The notes under the pieces: generated by a model | Told to the model about the DNA's origin: nothing | The model's input: only the letters and a program-made list of their open reading frames with translations | Databases searched by the model: none | Source: Saprospiraceae bacterium | Lineage (GTDB): Bacteria; Bacteroidota; Bacteroidia; Chitinophagales; Saprospiraceae | Assembly (NCBI GenBank): GCA_016714985.1 | Contig: JADKBS010000001.1 | Location: 62,001 to 126,000 of the forward strand | Direction: 5' to 3' | DNA length: 64,000 nt | Part shown: positions 25,349 through 33,969 of the stretch, one piece after another | Position numbering within the stretch: the first letter of the stretch is position 1 | How the letters are laid out: each line of letters opens with the position of its first letter | Made by a program: the position numbers and the translations under genes

Positions 25349-25449
25349 GAGAGGGTGAGAGGGTGAGAGGGGTGAGAGCGTGAGAGAGAGCCACGGCCCC
25401 CTTTCTCACGCTCTCACCCCTCTCACCTTCTCACCCCTCTCACCCTCTA
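25349..25449. repeat. Degenerate 8-nt array with inverted partner, upstream of the VIT1-type gene
   Basis: Left arm with period 8 (gagagggt, gagagggt, gagagggg, tgagagcg), spacer ccacggcccc, right arm of complementary ctctcacc-type units. The arms are about 42 and 48 bases and can pair over most of their length. The array fills the whole gap between the CBS stop and the next ATG. Confidence 0.85.
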
Positions 25450-25452
25450 AAA

Positions 25453-26133
25453 ATGAAAAGCCAAGACTACCTTCCCGAATTCGTTTACGGCGGCATGGAC
25501 GGCATCGTGACCACCTTCGCTGTGGTAGCGGGTGCTGCCGGGGCTGGGCTTGACAGTTCGGTGGTCATCATCCTCGGCTTCGCCAACCTCATCGCCGATG
25601 GCTTTTCCATGAGCGTTGGGAGCTACCTCGCCAACCGCTCCGAGCGCCACAACTACGATAAATACCGGCGATTGGAATACCTCGAAGTGGATCATAACCC
25701 CGAAGAGGGGAGGGAGGAGGTGCGTCAGATTTTCATTAAAAAAGGCTTGAAGGGCAAGGCGCTGGATTTGGTCGTAAAAGCCATCACCAGCGACCGCGAC
25801 GTATGGGTGGACACCATGATGCGGGACGAACTGAACATGACACCAGGCGACCGCTCGCCACTGTCCAAGGCAGTTGTCACATTTGTTTCATTTATTACCG
25901 TAGGCTTGGTGCCAATGGTTGTTTACCTGATGGACTTTTTGGTAGGCTTTTCCTATAACCTTTTTGTCGTGTCGAGTATGCTAACGGGAATGGCATTTTT
26001 GGGAGTAGGCTTGATGAAAAGTTATGTCGGGGAGCAGCCGCTTTGGCGGGGAGCGGCGGAAACTTTTGGCTTGGGGGTAGGAGCGGCAGTGCTGGCGTAT
26101 TGGGTTGGGGCGGTGCTGGAAAGGATGTTTTGA
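25453..26133 (+). CDS. VIT1/CCC1-family metal transporter
   Basis: A 226-residue membrane protein of the vacuolar iron transporter type. The first helix has YGGMDGIVTTFAVVAGAAGAGL, the second NLIADGFSMSVGSYLANRSE, both diagnostic. A cytoplasmic metal-binding helical hairpin (about 75-125, rich in Glu) follows, then three C-terminal helices (about 140-225). Family members move Fe2+ or Mn2+ out of the cytoplasm or into stores. Its presence next to stress proteins fits protection against free iron during oxygen transitions. Confidence 0.88.
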   Translation: MKSQDYLPEFVYGGMDGIVTTFAVVAGAAGAGLDSSVVIILGFANLIADGFSMSVGSYLANRSERHNYDKYRRLEYLEVDHNPEEGREEVRQIFIKKGLKGKALDLVVKAITSDRDVWVDTMMRDELNMTPGDRSPLSKAVVTFVSFITVGLVPMVVYLMDFLVGFSYNLFVVSSMLTGMAFLGVGLMKSYVGEQPLWRGAAETFGLGVGAAVLAYWVGAVLERMF

Positions 26134-26153
26134 AATCAACCATACCGGTAAAA

Positions 26154-26195
26154 CAAAGTGGCGCTTCCTGCTGACTTGCAGGGAGCGCCACTTTG
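26154..26195. terminator. Bidirectional terminator between VIT1-type and uspA genes
   Basis: An 18-bp stem with one G-T pair (caaagtggcgcttcctgc with its complement) and a 6-base loop, between convergent genes. Confidence 0.82.
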
Positions 26196-26216
26196 CCTTA
26201 GGCAAGCCATCCAAAT

Positions 26217-27026
26217 TTACTCATGAAATACCAACAGTGGCGTCTTTGCATGGAAGGCCATTTTCTTCGTGAAGCTGCTATGGAACAGCCGCTCCCATAA
26301 CCTTCGCTTTGGGATATAAAGTGCCAGCAGGTCTATGTGTTTTTCCTTGATGAAATCATCAATGCCCTCCTGAACGGTGGGGCTGTTCACGATGGCAAAG
26401 TCGGTGAACTTATAGGGGTAGTTGGTAAGGGTGACGTAATCCTGCATGGAGCCGAGGTTCGGCTTCGTTTCCACATGCACGAAATAGACTTCTGCCTCCA
26501 CTTTCTGGGCAAACTCCATGAGGTGGGTTACGGCCTGTTGCTCGTGCGGTAGGAAGTCCGTGGCGAAGGCGATATAGTCAATATCTTGCCAAGCGGCGCC
26601 TTCGGGCACTGCCAGCACAGGGCATCCAGCGTTCATCATGGTAAAGGTGGTGATGCTCCCGATGGCTTTTTCCATGGCACTGTGCTCGCCACGGGTGCCC
26701 ATCACCACGAGGTCGTAGCTGCCACCACGCACGATGTCCCGGATTTCTTCCGGGATGAAGACACCGTAAATCGGCGTGACCTTGCCGATGGGAGCGTCCC
26801 CATGCTCCGCTATAAAGGCCTCCAGCTTGCCCTTGACCAGGGCATTTTTTTCCTCCAACATCTGCTCCACATAGCCAGCGGGCAGGTTGGTGGCGTCAAT
26901 GACGGGGAGGTTATAGACGTTGACTACGTCAACCTGAGCCTCCATGGCCTTGGCCAATTCTACCGCATATCTAAAGGCATTAGCGGCGGCAGTGGAAAAG
27001 TCGGTGGGGAAGAGTATTTTTTTCAT
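26217..27026 (-). CDS. Universal stress protein, tandem UspA domains
   Basis: A 269-residue cytoplasmic protein with two UspA modules. The first (about 1-140) has KKILFPTDFSTAAANAFRYAVELA and the ATP-binding-type loop VVMGTRGEHSAMEKAIGSI; the second (about 150-268) begins IDYIAFATDF and lacks the glycine-rich ATP loop. Tandem Usps of this type are common in Bacteroidota and respond to oxygen limitation or energy stress. It is preceded by a heptamer/octamer array and by the 117-residue gene on the same strand, probably co-transcribed from a promoter with a predicted Fnr/Crp-type site. Confidence 0.92.
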   Translation of the reverse strand: MKKILFPTDFSTAAANAFRYAVELAKAMEAQVDVVNVYNLPVIDATNLPAGYVEQMLEEKNALVKGKLEAFIAEHGDAPIGKVTPIYGVFIPEEIRDIVRGGSYDLVVMGTRGEHSAMEKAIGSITTFTMMNAGCPVLAVPEGAAWQDIDYIAFATDFLPHEQQAVTHLMEFAQKVEAEVYFVHVETKPNLGSMQDYVTLTNYPYKFTDFAIVNSPTVQEGIDDFIKEKHIDLLALYIPKRRLWERLFHSSFTKKMAFHAKTPLLVFHE

Positions 27027-27150
27027 GGTTTTATTGATTCATTGATTCATGGCTACATTGTTTCATGGCTTCACGGTTTCACGGCCATACGGTTTCATGG
27101 TTTTCGTGTTTGCCGTTACGTGTGCAACAATACAACAATGCAATTATGAA
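27027..27150. repeat. Degenerate 8-nt repeat array upstream of uspA
   Basis: Units of period 8 (ttcatggc, ttcacggt, ttcacggc, catacggt, ttcatggt), preceded by two tgattca copies, then a second series (caacaat-like) in the opposite sense near 27120. It fills the gap between uspA and the 117-residue gene. Confidence 0.72.
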
Positions 27151-27154
27151 TCCA

Positions 27155-27508
27155 TCAAACAATAACCACCTCCTCCATTAGGTGCATGGAGCGGTAGTTC
27201 AATTCGTTCAATGGCTTGTTGCTGGGTATGAAACGGTGGCGGAATTCCTTGTCATAGCCAATTCTCATGCTCAGGCCAAAAATATCGGACATCGTTTGCT
27301 CAATGGCCGTAGCGGAAAGGTTGCCGTTCAACCTTAACTCGCCCGTGAGGCCGTCATCCCGTACATCCCCAACCTTGACCTCCGGCTCGAACAGTTCACT
27401 CACGGGGAGAGAAGCTCCCTTTTTGAAAAAATAGATATCCAAATATGGGAATTCAGAACGGAACTCCGCTTTTAGCTCCTTCAACGGGCGATGGTTGGCG
27501 ATTCTCAT
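27155..27508 (-). CDS. Hypothetical 117-residue cytoplasmic protein
   Basis: Not recognised. A small soluble alpha/beta protein beginning RIANHRPLKELKAEFRSEFPYLDIYFF and ending NELNYRSMHLMEEVVIV, with neither signal nor membrane segment. The beginning looks like a conserved motif rather than chance coding: the codon pattern is consistent and it sits behind an exact TAnnTTTG promoter element. It is the first gene of a probable unit with uspA. Confidence 0.65.
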   Translation of the reverse strand: MRIANHRPLKELKAEFRSEFPYLDIYFFKKGASLPVSELFEPEVKVGDVRDDGLTGELRLNGNLSATAIEQTMSDIFGLSMRIGYDKEFRHRFIPSNKPLNELNYRSMHLMEEVVIV

Positions 27509-27552
27509 GGACTGGCGATTTTTATGGTAAACAGCTGTGTAAAATGGTCTGG

Positions 27553-27595
27553 CAAAACTACGTTGCAGTTCAGCCCGATATGCTGACCTACGTCA
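27553..27595 (-). promoter_or_regulatory. Fnr/Crp-type site and promoter of the 117-aa gene / uspA unit
   Basis: TGACCTACGTCA at 27584-27595 and, on the minus strand, TAGTTTTG at 27553-27560 (exact TAnnTTTG). Centre-to-element distance is 29.5 bp, the same as for the second hsp20. The start codon is 45 bases further on. Confidence 0.62.
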
Positions 27596-27750
27596 CTCCT
27601 TCAAGCTGACTTTTGACCAATCGGTACCAGAAAAAAGGAAACCCGCCGCTTCAACTCATTGAAGGGACGGGTTTTCGAAAACTAACCTATGTGACCAAAA
27701 AACCCTGTTTAATCGAGGCAAAGATGTGGCCCCACCTCCCTTCCCGCCTA

Positions 27751-27815
27751 TGATAAAAGTCACTAAGCACATTGATAAACCTCACTTGGCAGCTTTTTCA
27801 CCCCATCTACCTTGC
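27751..27815 (+). promoter_or_regulatory. Fnr/Crp-type site and promoter of the cbb3 operon
   Basis: TGATAAAAGTCA at 27751-27762, with a -7-like TACCTTGC starting at 27808, 51.5 bp from the palindrome centre. A half-site ttgat follows at 27771-27776. An unrelated imperfect stem (aaacccgccgcttcaa with a partial complement) is at 27642-27676. Confidence 0.52.
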
Positions 27816-27914
27816 ACCCGATTTCAGAAATGATTGAGCATGAGGCCCTTGCAAGAGGATTTTTATTGCCAATAGCGCCCATTCAATGATTGATTTCGAA
27901 AAAATACATCTCAC

Positions 27915-28169
27915 ATGAAAATCATATTCTTCCTCATTGCCGCCAGCCTGTTGCTTGCACTTGGCTTTTTGGCAGCCTTCTTCTGGGCGGTACGAACGGG
28001 GCAATACGAGGATGACTACACACCGTCCGTACGCATCCTGCTGGACGACAAGATGGCGGGACTTCCCTTAGAGGACTCCATCCCTTCACAAAAAGCTGAT
28101 AATCAACCAACCATAAATGACCCCGATACAGGGGTTAGACTTTCATTGACAACGACGAATCAATTATGA
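27915..28169 (+). CDS. ccoS: cbb3 oxidase maturation protein CcoS
   Basis: An 84-residue protein with a single N-terminal helix (IIFFLIAASLLLALGFLAAFFW) followed by the CcoS signature AVRTGQYEDDYTPSVRILLDD. CcoS is needed to insert haem and copper into the catalytic subunit of cbb3 oxidase. It is somewhat longer than usual, with an extra polar tail. Its stop overlaps the ccoN/O start by 4 bases, coupling assembly factor to oxidase. Confidence 0.9.
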   Translation: MKIIFFLIAASLLLALGFLAAFFWAVRTGQYEDDYTPSVRILLDDKMAGLPLEDSIPSQKADNQPTINDPDTGVRLSLTTTNQL

Positions 28170-30310
28170 CACAAGTAGAACAATTTCATTACGACAACAA
28201 AATTGTCAAAAAATTCGCCTATGCCACCATGCTATGGGGCATTGTAGGAATGTTGGTCGGGCTTTGGATAGCGCTGGAGCTGGTATTCCCCAGTCTCAAC
28301 CTCGATACGCCCTGGCTGACCTTTAGCCGTTTGCGGCCCTTGCACACCAATGCCGTCATCTTTGCCTTTGTGGGCAATGGTATTTTCATGGGCGTTTATT
28401 ACTCTCTCCAGCGCCTGATGAAGGCTCGGATGTTCAGCGACCTGCTGAGCAACCTGCACTTCTGGGGGTGGCAGCTCATCATCGTCAGTGCGGCACTTAC
28501 CCTGCCCTTTGGCTTCACCACCAGCGGCGAGTACGCCGAGCTGACTTGGCCGATTGACATTGCCATTACCTTGGTATGGGTCATTTTCGGCATCAATATG
28601 TTTGGTACCATCCTCAAGCGGCGGGAAGAGCACCTCTATGTGGCGGTCTGGTTTTACATCGCCACTTGGATTACGGTTGCATTGCTGCACATCGTGCGCA
28701 ACTTGGAGCTACCGACAAGCGGCCTGCACAGCTACGGCATCTTCGCTGGCGTTCAGGAGGCATTGGTGCAGTGGTGGTATGGCCACAACGCTGTGGCGTT
28801 CTTCCTCACCACGCCCTACCTCGGCCTGATGTACTACTTCATGCCGAAGGCAGCCAACCGCCCCGTGTACAGTTACCGCTTGTCCATCGTACACTTCTGG
28901 GCGCTCATTTTCATCTACATCTGGGCTGGCCCTCACCACTTGCTCTATACCTCGCTGCCCGATTGGGCGCAGTCGCTGGGCATGGTATTCTCACTGATGC
29001 TCATCGCCCCATCTTGGGGTGGTATGATTAACGGTCTGCTCACGCTGCGTGGCGCTTGGGACCGGGTACGCCAAGACCCCATCCTGAAGTTCATGGTGGT
29101 GGCCGTGACCGCCTACGGTATGTCCACTTTTGAAGGCCCGATGATGTCCATCAAGTCCTTCAACGCCGTGACGCACTACACCGACTGGACCATCGCCCAC
29201 GTACACGTAGGTGCCCTCGGCTGGAACGGTATGCTCACCTTCGGTGTGCTTTACTGGTTGTTGCCAAGGATTTTCAACACAAAACTCTACTCCAGCAACT
29301 TGGCCAATATCCACTTCTGGTTGAGCACACTGGGCATCATCTTCTATGCAATTCCATTGTATTGGGGCGGTGTGACGCAGTTCCTAATGTGGAGGGACTT
29401 CACACCGGACGGCTTCCTCGTCTATCCGAACTTTCTCGAAACGGTGACGCAGATAATACCAATGTATGCCATCCGGGCACTTGGTGGAGCGATTTACCTG
29501 ACGGGGGTTATTATAGGCGTGTTCAACTTGATGAAGACCACGGCTGGCGCCAACTGCGTGGACAACGAATTTGCGGAAGCACCTTCATTCCCGCAGCACC
29601 ATGTCGAGACTGGCGTCAAAAAACACTGGCACAGTTGGATTGAGCGCCGTCCAATGCAGATGTTGGTAGGCAGCCTTGTGCTCGTGCTCATCGGTGGTAT
29701 GGTCGAGTTGTTCCCCATGTGGTGGATTGACGACAACGTTCCGAAAATTGCCAGCGTGAAGCCCTACACCCCGCTCGAACTTCAGGGCCGTGACCTCTAC
29801 GTGAGGGAAGGCTGCGTAGGGTGCCACTCGCAGATGATTCGCCCCTTCCGCTTCGAGACGGAGCGCTACGGCGAGTACTCCAAGAGCGGCGAGTACATCT
29901 ACGACCGTCCGTTCCTCTGGGGCAGCAAGCGCACCGGGCCAGACCTCGCTAGGGAAGGCACCGGCAAACTGAAAAAATCAGATAGCTGGCACTACAACCA
30001 CATGATTGACCCGACGAGCATCTCGCCTGGTTCCATCATGCCCGCTTACCCGTGGATGGCCGAGGATGACCTTGACATTTCAACCACGGCCGCCAAAATC
30101 GGTGCGCTGCGCAAACTGGGCACGCCCTACGATGCTGGCTACGAGGAAATCGCCAACGAAGACCTCGCCAAGCAGGCAGCCGCCATTGCGAAGCGACTGA
30201 AAGAAGAGGGCGTTGACCAACCGGGCGTCGAGAAAAAGGAAATCGTGGCGCTCATCGCCTACCTGCAAAGGCTGGGCGTGGATATTACGCTGGCTACGAA
30301 TGATAAATGA
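28166..30310 (+). CDS. ccoNO: cbb3-type cytochrome c oxidase, fused subunits I and II (CcoN/CcoO)
   Basis: A 714-residue fusion, the usual arrangement in Bacteroidota. Residues about 1-480 are CcoN, the haem-copper catalytic subunit, with about twelve helices and conserved histidine segments such as RPLHTNAVIFAF, QWWYGHNAVAFF, GPHHLLYTSLPDW and DWTIAHVHVGALGW. After a further helix (about 500-520), the CcoO part has the haem c site CVGCH at 550-554 with RPFRFETERYGEYSKSGEY and the Met ligand in GSIMPAYPW. It reduces O2 with high affinity and pumps protons, supporting respiration at low oxygen. Confidence 0.97.
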   Translation: MTQVEQFHYDNKIVKKFAYATMLWGIVGMLVGLWIALELVFPSLNLDTPWLTFSRLRPLHTNAVIFAFVGNGIFMGVYYSLQRLMKARMFSDLLSNLHFWGWQLIIVSAALTLPFGFTTSGEYAELTWPIDIAITLVWVIFGINMFGTILKRREEHLYVAVWFYIATWITVALLHIVRNLELPTSGLHSYGIFAGVQEALVQWWYGHNAVAFFLTTPYLGLMYYFMPKAANRPVYSYRLSIVHFWALIFIYIWAGPHHLLYTSLPDWAQSLGMVFSLMLIAPSWGGMINGLLTLRGAWDRVRQDPILKFMVVAVTAYGMSTFEGPMMSIKSFNAVTHYTDWTIAHVHVGALGWNGMLTFGVLYWLLPRIFNTKLYSSNLANIHFWLSTLGIIFYAIPLYWGGVTQFLMWRDFTPDGFLVYPNFLETVTQIIPMYAIRALGGAIYLTGVIIGVFNLMKTTAGANCVDNEFAEAPSFPQHHVETGVKKHWHSWIERRPMQMLVGSLVLVLIGGMVELFPMWWIDDNVPKIASVKPYTPLELQGRDLYVREGCVGCHSQMIRPFRFETERYGEYSKSGEYIYDRPFLWGSKRTGPDLAREGTGKLKKSDSWHYNHMIDPTSISPGSIMPAYPWMAEDDLDISTTAAKIGALRKLGTPYDAGYEEIANEDLAKQAAAIAKRLKEEGVDQPGVEKKEIVALIAYLQRLGVDITLATNDK

Positions 30311-30403
30311 TGAATGAAAATGATGAATGGTGGAACGATTAGAATCCCCACCATTCATCATTCACCTGATTCATCGTTCATCATTTATCATTCATCATTA
30401 AAA
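30303..30403. repeat. Degenerate heptamer array with inverted partner, upstream of ccoQ
   Basis: Left arm gataaat, gatgaat, gatgaat; right arm of strict period 7 (tcatcgt, tcatcat, ttatcat, tcatcat). The stop codon of the CcoN/O gene lies inside the left arm, and the right arm ends 13 bases before the ccoQ ATG. Confidence 0.8.
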
Positions 30404-30411
30404 ATAAGGCA

Positions 30412-30570
30412 ATGTTCAAATACATACTTCAAGGTGCAGGGGACATCAACTGGATGGCCACGACGGCACTAGTGCTGTTCTTCTCCATTTTCGTCATCGG
30501 CTCTGCTTGGGTGCTCACGAGGAAAAAAGACTACGTGGACAAGGTTTCCCGGCTGCCGCTGGATGATTAA
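30412..30570 (+). CDS. ccoQ: CcoQ-like small cbb3 oxidase subunit
   Basis: A 52-residue protein starting MFKYILQGAGDINWMATTAL, with one membrane helix (about 18-38) and a charged end (RKKDYVDKVSRLPLDD). Size, topology and position between ccoN/O and ccoP fit CcoQ, which stabilises the oxidase core complex with CcoP. Sequence conservation in the CcoQ family is low, so the name rests mainly on context. Confidence 0.8.
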   Translation: MFKYILQGAGDINWMATTALVLFFSIFVIGSAWVLTRKKDYVDKVSRLPLDD

Positions 30571-30651
30571 TAGCCGCCTAATTTATTTGGCGAACAAATT
30601 CAAAACTGCCTACCAACGGAAATTGGTGGCTACAATTTAAAACCAACGTTT

Positions 30652-31641
30652 ATGAAAAATATATGCCTACGGCCAATCTTGCTGGCCGCAACATCATTGC
30701 TACCGTTGGCAACTTGGGCTCAAGATGCCACTGCTGCCGCACCCCTCAACCAAGACTTTTGGCCCAACACCATCGGCAACCTTACGCTGTTGGTGGCGGG
30801 TGTGGTCATCATCGGGGCACTACTCGCTATCACCCGCCTGTTTTCTTCCGTAGTGAAGATGCAGGAAATCCAAATGCTTCGTGAAAAGGGCATCGAGGAA
30901 GTGGTGGAGGCCTATCGCCAGCCTGAACAAAGCTGGTGGGATCGCCTCATGAAGTCCATGACGCAGGCAGTGCCCGTGGGCCATGAGGCTGATATTGACC
31001 TCGGCCACGACTACGATGGCATCAGGGAACTCGATAACAAGATGCCGCCTTGGTGGTTGGGCATGTTCTATGGCACCATTATCTTCTCGGTCATCTACCT
31101 CTTTGCCTTCCATTTGAGCGACATCGGGCCATCTTCAAAAGAAGAATATGACACGGAAATGGAAGTGGCCAAGGCAGAGGTGAGCGCCTACGTTGCTACG
31201 CAAGCTGATAATGTGGATGAGAACAACTTGGCTGCCTTGACTGACCAGCAGGAACTGGCGCTCGGCAAGTCCATTTTTGAAACGACCTGTGTAGCCTGCC
31301 ATGGCAAGCTTGGAGAGGGTGGCATAGGCCCGAACATGACCGATGATTATTGGATACATGGCGGTGCCATCAGCGACCTTTACAAGACTATTAAGAATGG
31401 GGTACCTGAAAAAGGCATGATATCGTGGGCCGACCAACTCAGGCCAAGCGACATGCTCCGGGTGGCGAGCTTTATTCTTACGCTGAAGGGCACCAATCCT
31501 CCGAATGGTAAGGCACCGCAGGGTACGCTATATGACCCATCAAAAAGCGGCGCTGCACCGGCAACCGACAGCACAGCAACTTCCGCTGCTCAAGCCCCAG
31601 CTGCCGACAGCACCGCTCTGGCTCCTGCCACTAATAAGTAA
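30652..31641 (+). CDS. ccoP: cbb3 oxidase subunit III (CcoP)
   Basis: A 329-residue membrane cytochrome c that feeds electrons to the oxidase. It has an N-terminal signal-like helix, a second helix (about 42-62), a third (about 140-158) preceded by the CcoP N-terminal domain signature YDGIRELDNKMPPWWLGMFYG, and a cytochrome c domain with CVACH at 213-217 and a Met in GMISWADQL. Only one CxxCH is seen, whereas proteobacterial CcoP is di-haem. The last 35 residues are low complexity (Ala, Pro, Thr, Ser). Confidence 0.93.
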   Translation: MKNICLRPILLAATSLLPLATWAQDATAAAPLNQDFWPNTIGNLTLLVAGVVIIGALLAITRLFSSVVKMQEIQMLREKGIEEVVEAYRQPEQSWWDRLMKSMTQAVPVGHEADIDLGHDYDGIRELDNKMPPWWLGMFYGTIIFSVIYLFAFHLSDIGPSSKEEYDTEMEVAKAEVSAYVATQADNVDENNLAALTDQQELALGKSIFETTCVACHGKLGEGGIGPNMTDDYWIHGGAISDLYKTIKNGVPEKGMISWADQLRPSDMLRVASFILTLKGTNPPNGKAPQGTLYDPSKSGAAPATDSTATSAAQAPAADSTALAPATNK

Positions 31642-31727
31642 AATAACTTGGCCAAAGGCTTATGTGACTTTGGCCACAGTTCCTGAAGGGGTTTCTTTTG
31701 AATTTTGAGTGAAAGAAACTTCATCCA

Positions 31728-31789
31728 GCGACGCTACAAATGCCACGAGGTTTCTATCGAAAATAGGGATTGTGGCGTTGTAGCGTCGC
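31728..31789. repeat. Long stem-loop between ccoP and ccoG
   Basis: Arms of about 18-19 bp (gcgacgctacaaatgccac with its complement, one bulge) around a 25-base loop. There is no T-run. It may protect the upstream mRNA end or attenuate read-through to ccoG. Confidence 0.65.
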
Positions 31790-31864
31790 CGCGTAAAAGA
31801 GGATGGGCAATGTCAGATTAACGTAAAAATTGCCATCCTCACTAAGCCAAGAAATTCATTTGCA

Positions 31865-33418
31865 ATGAACATCATAGACGAATTATACCAAGACACTGAG
31901 GAGTACAGGGACAGTATCGCCACCGTGGACAAGAGCGGCAAGCGGGTCTGGATTCACCCGAAAAAGCCGAGTGGGTGGTACTACAATGCCCGCACTTGGG
32001 TCACCTTCGCATTGCTTGCGGTGTTGTTCGGGATGCCGTTCGTCAAGGTGAATGGCGAGCCACTGTTGCTGTTCAATATCTTGGAGCGCAAGTTCATCCT
32101 GTTCAGCATCGTGTTCACGCCACAAGACCTGCATCTTTTTGCCTTGGCAATGGTGACGCTGATGGTCTTCATCGTGTTGTTTACGGTGGTGTTCGGGCGC
32201 ATCTTCTGTGGCTGGGTCTGCCCACAGACCATTTTCATGGAGATGGTCTTCCGAAAAATAGAGTACTGGATTGATGGTGATGCCAGCCAGCAGCGCAAGC
32301 TGGCAGCAGCGTCATGGACGGGCGAGAAAATTGGTAAGCGGGCACTGAAATATGCCATTTTCTATGTCATCGCTGTGTTGATTGCAAACACCTTCCTGTC
32401 GTATGTCATCGGTGTTGACGAAGTCAAGAAAATCATCACGGAACCCATCGGCCAGCATACTGGCGGGTTCATCGCCATGTTGATTTTCTCTGGTGTCTTC
32501 TTCTTTGTGTTCACCTATATGCGGGAGCAGGTCTGCCTTGTGGTTTGTCCCTATGGCCGCTTGCAAGGGGTGATGCTCGTGCCAGACAGTATCGTGGTGC
32601 ATTATGATTATGTGCGGGGCGAGCCGAGGGGGAAGATTAGTAAGCAGTCTTCAGTTGGTAGTTCGACAGTGGGCAGTGGGCAGTCAGTTCGACAGTCCGC
32701 TAGCCCAGCAGTCAGTGCCAATTTAGCAGCTCCCGACTGGAAACCCGCCCCGGCGTACAAGCTGCAAACTGGCGAACTACCAACTCAAAAGGGCGACTGT
32801 GTGGACTGCAAGCTCTGCGTACATGTTTGCCCGACAGGCATCGACATCCGCAACGGTACACAATTGGAATGCGTCAACTGCACTGCCTGCATGGATGCTT
32901 GTGATGAAGTGATGGTAAAGGTGAACCGCCCGAAAGGCCTTATCCGCTACGACAGCGAAACGGGCATCAAGGCCAGCCGCCAGCCGGATTACAAGCGCAA
33001 GATTTTTACCACCCGTGTTTGGGCCTATACGGGCGTACTCGTGGCGCTCATTGCTTTGCAGGTGTTTCTTTTTGCAACCCGTTCGGAGGTAGAAACGATC
33101 ATACTGCGCACCACTGGCCAGCTTTTCCAAAAGGTGGAAGGCGGCTACACGAACCTCTACAACTACGAGGTCATCAACAAGACGGCGCAGGACATCACGA
33201 ACATCGAGCTGCGGCTCAAGAACCCAGGCGGTAAGCTCAACCTAGTGGGCGATCACACCCATACCTCCCCCAAGCAGGGCATGTTGAAGGGGGTTTTTTT
33301 CGTGGAAATGCCTGCAGACGCATTGCAAAGCCGGAAAACGGAGCTTGAAATCGAAGTATTGTCCAACGGGAAGGTCGTGGATGTAGCGAAAACGAACTTC
33401 CTAGGACCGATAAAATAA
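31865..33418 (+). CDS. ccoG: cbb3 oxidase accessory ferredoxin CcoG (FixG/RdxA)
   Basis: A 517-residue membrane iron-sulphur protein involved in copper reduction for oxidase assembly. About five helices; CGWVCPQTIFMEMVF and CLVVCPYGRLQGVM motifs in the membrane part; a 2x[4Fe-4S] ferredoxin region, CVDCKLCVHVCPTGIDI and CVNCTACMDACDEV; C-terminal immunoglobulin-like FixG_C domain (about 385-515). Between the membrane part and the clusters lies an insert of about 40 residues rich in Ser, Val, Gly and Gln, encoded by a degenerate heptamer array nearly identical to one in ccoI. It keeps the frame. Confidence 0.94.
   Translation: MNIIDELYQDTEEYRDSIATVDKSGKRVWIHPKKPSGWYYNARTWVTFALLAVLFGMPFVKVNGEPLLLFNILERKFILFSIVFTPQDLHLFALAMVTLMVFIVLFTVVFGRIFCGWVCPQTIFMEMVFRKIEYWIDGDASQQRKLAAASWTGEKIGKRALKYAIFYVIAVLIANTFLSYVIGVDEVKKIITEPIGQHTGGFIAMLIFSGVFFFVFTYMREQVCLVVCPYGRLQGVMLVPDSIVVHYDYVRGEPRGKISKQSSVGSSTVGSGQSVRQSASPAVSANLAAPDWKPAPAYKLQTGELPTQKGDCVDCKLCVHVCPTGIDIRNGTQLECVNCTACMDACDEVMVKVNRPKGLIRYDSETGIKASRQPDYKRKIFTTRVWAYTGVLVALIALQVFLFATRSEVETIILRTTGQLFQKVEGGYTNLYNYEVINKTAQDITNIELRLKNPGGKLNLVGDHTHTSPKQGMLKGVFFVEMPADALQSRKTELEIEVLSNGKVVDVAKTNFLGPIK
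32648..32720 (+). repeat. In-frame heptamer array inside ccoG
   Basis: Units of mostly 7 bases such as gttggta, gtgggca, gtgggca, gtcagtt, cgacagt, cccagca, gtcagtg. The core differs from the ccoI array at 35153-35188 by only a few bases. It encodes a Ser/Gly/Gln-rich linker upstream of the ferredoxin clusters. Confidence 0.8.
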
Positions 33419-33510
33419 GGATTGAATGCGTGAAGGATTGAAGGATTGAATGGGTTCGCAGCCCTGACTTCCTTCAATCCTCCAATCCTTCAATCCTCCA
33501 ATCCTTCAAA
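33419..33510. repeat. Degenerate 8-nt array with inverted partner, upstream of ccoH
   Basis: Left arm with units aggattga/ggattgaa; right arm with strict period 8 (ccttcaat, cctccaat, ccttcaat, cctccaat). It begins directly after the ccoG stop and ends 2 bases before the ccoH ATG, filling the gap completely. Confidence 0.85.
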
Positions 33511-33511
33511 A

Positions 33512-33949
33512 ATGAAACTCAACTGGGGCACATCCATTGCCATTTTCTACATCCTCTTCGCCGCCACGATGGTCGGCTTCGTCATCAAATCGAAGACCTA
33601 CGACAACTCGCTCGTGACGGACGACTACTATGCAAAAGACCTCGCCTACCAGCAGCAGTACGATAAGATGGCCAACAGCCAAGCACTGGCCGCTGATTTG
33701 GCAATCGGTAAAGTAGCCGATGGCGTGCAGTTCATTTTTCCGCTCAAAGAAGCACAGCAGCCAAGCGGCGAAATCCTGTTTTACAGGGCCAGCGACAAGT
33801 CGAAGGATTTTACCTTGAAAGTTGCGCCGGACTCCAACGGACTCCAGCTTGTGCCCACTGACAAACTCAGCCCCGGCCGCTGGACAGTGAAGGTGGACTG
33901 GCAGGGAGGCGGTAAGGAGTTCTACAAGGAACAGGTGGTTATTCTGTAA
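33512..33949 (+). CDS. ccoH: CcoH/FixH-family protein
   Basis: A 145-residue membrane-anchored protein of the FixH family, required for cbb3 oxidase assembly or stability. One helix (about 4-24, GTSIAIFYILFAATMVGFVI) is followed by the family's DDYYAKDLAYQQQYDKMANSQAL segment and a beta-rich periplasmic domain ending GGKEFYKEQVVIL. The start at 33512 excludes 22 codons that come from the repeat array. A terminator follows at once. Confidence 0.9.
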   Translation: MKLNWGTSIAIFYILFAATMVGFVIKSKTYDNSLVTDDYYAKDLAYQQQYDKMANSQALAADLAIGKVADGVQFIFPLKEAQQPSGEILFYRASDKSKDFTLKVAPDSNGLQLVPTDKLSPGRWTVKVDWQGGGKEFYKEQVVIL

Positions 33950-33969
33950 GTATCTTTGGAAAAAGATAG

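Noticed and set aside
25349..25449. Possible CRISPR array
   Set aside because: The repeats are 8 bases long, degenerate and without unique spacers; no cas gene is nearby.
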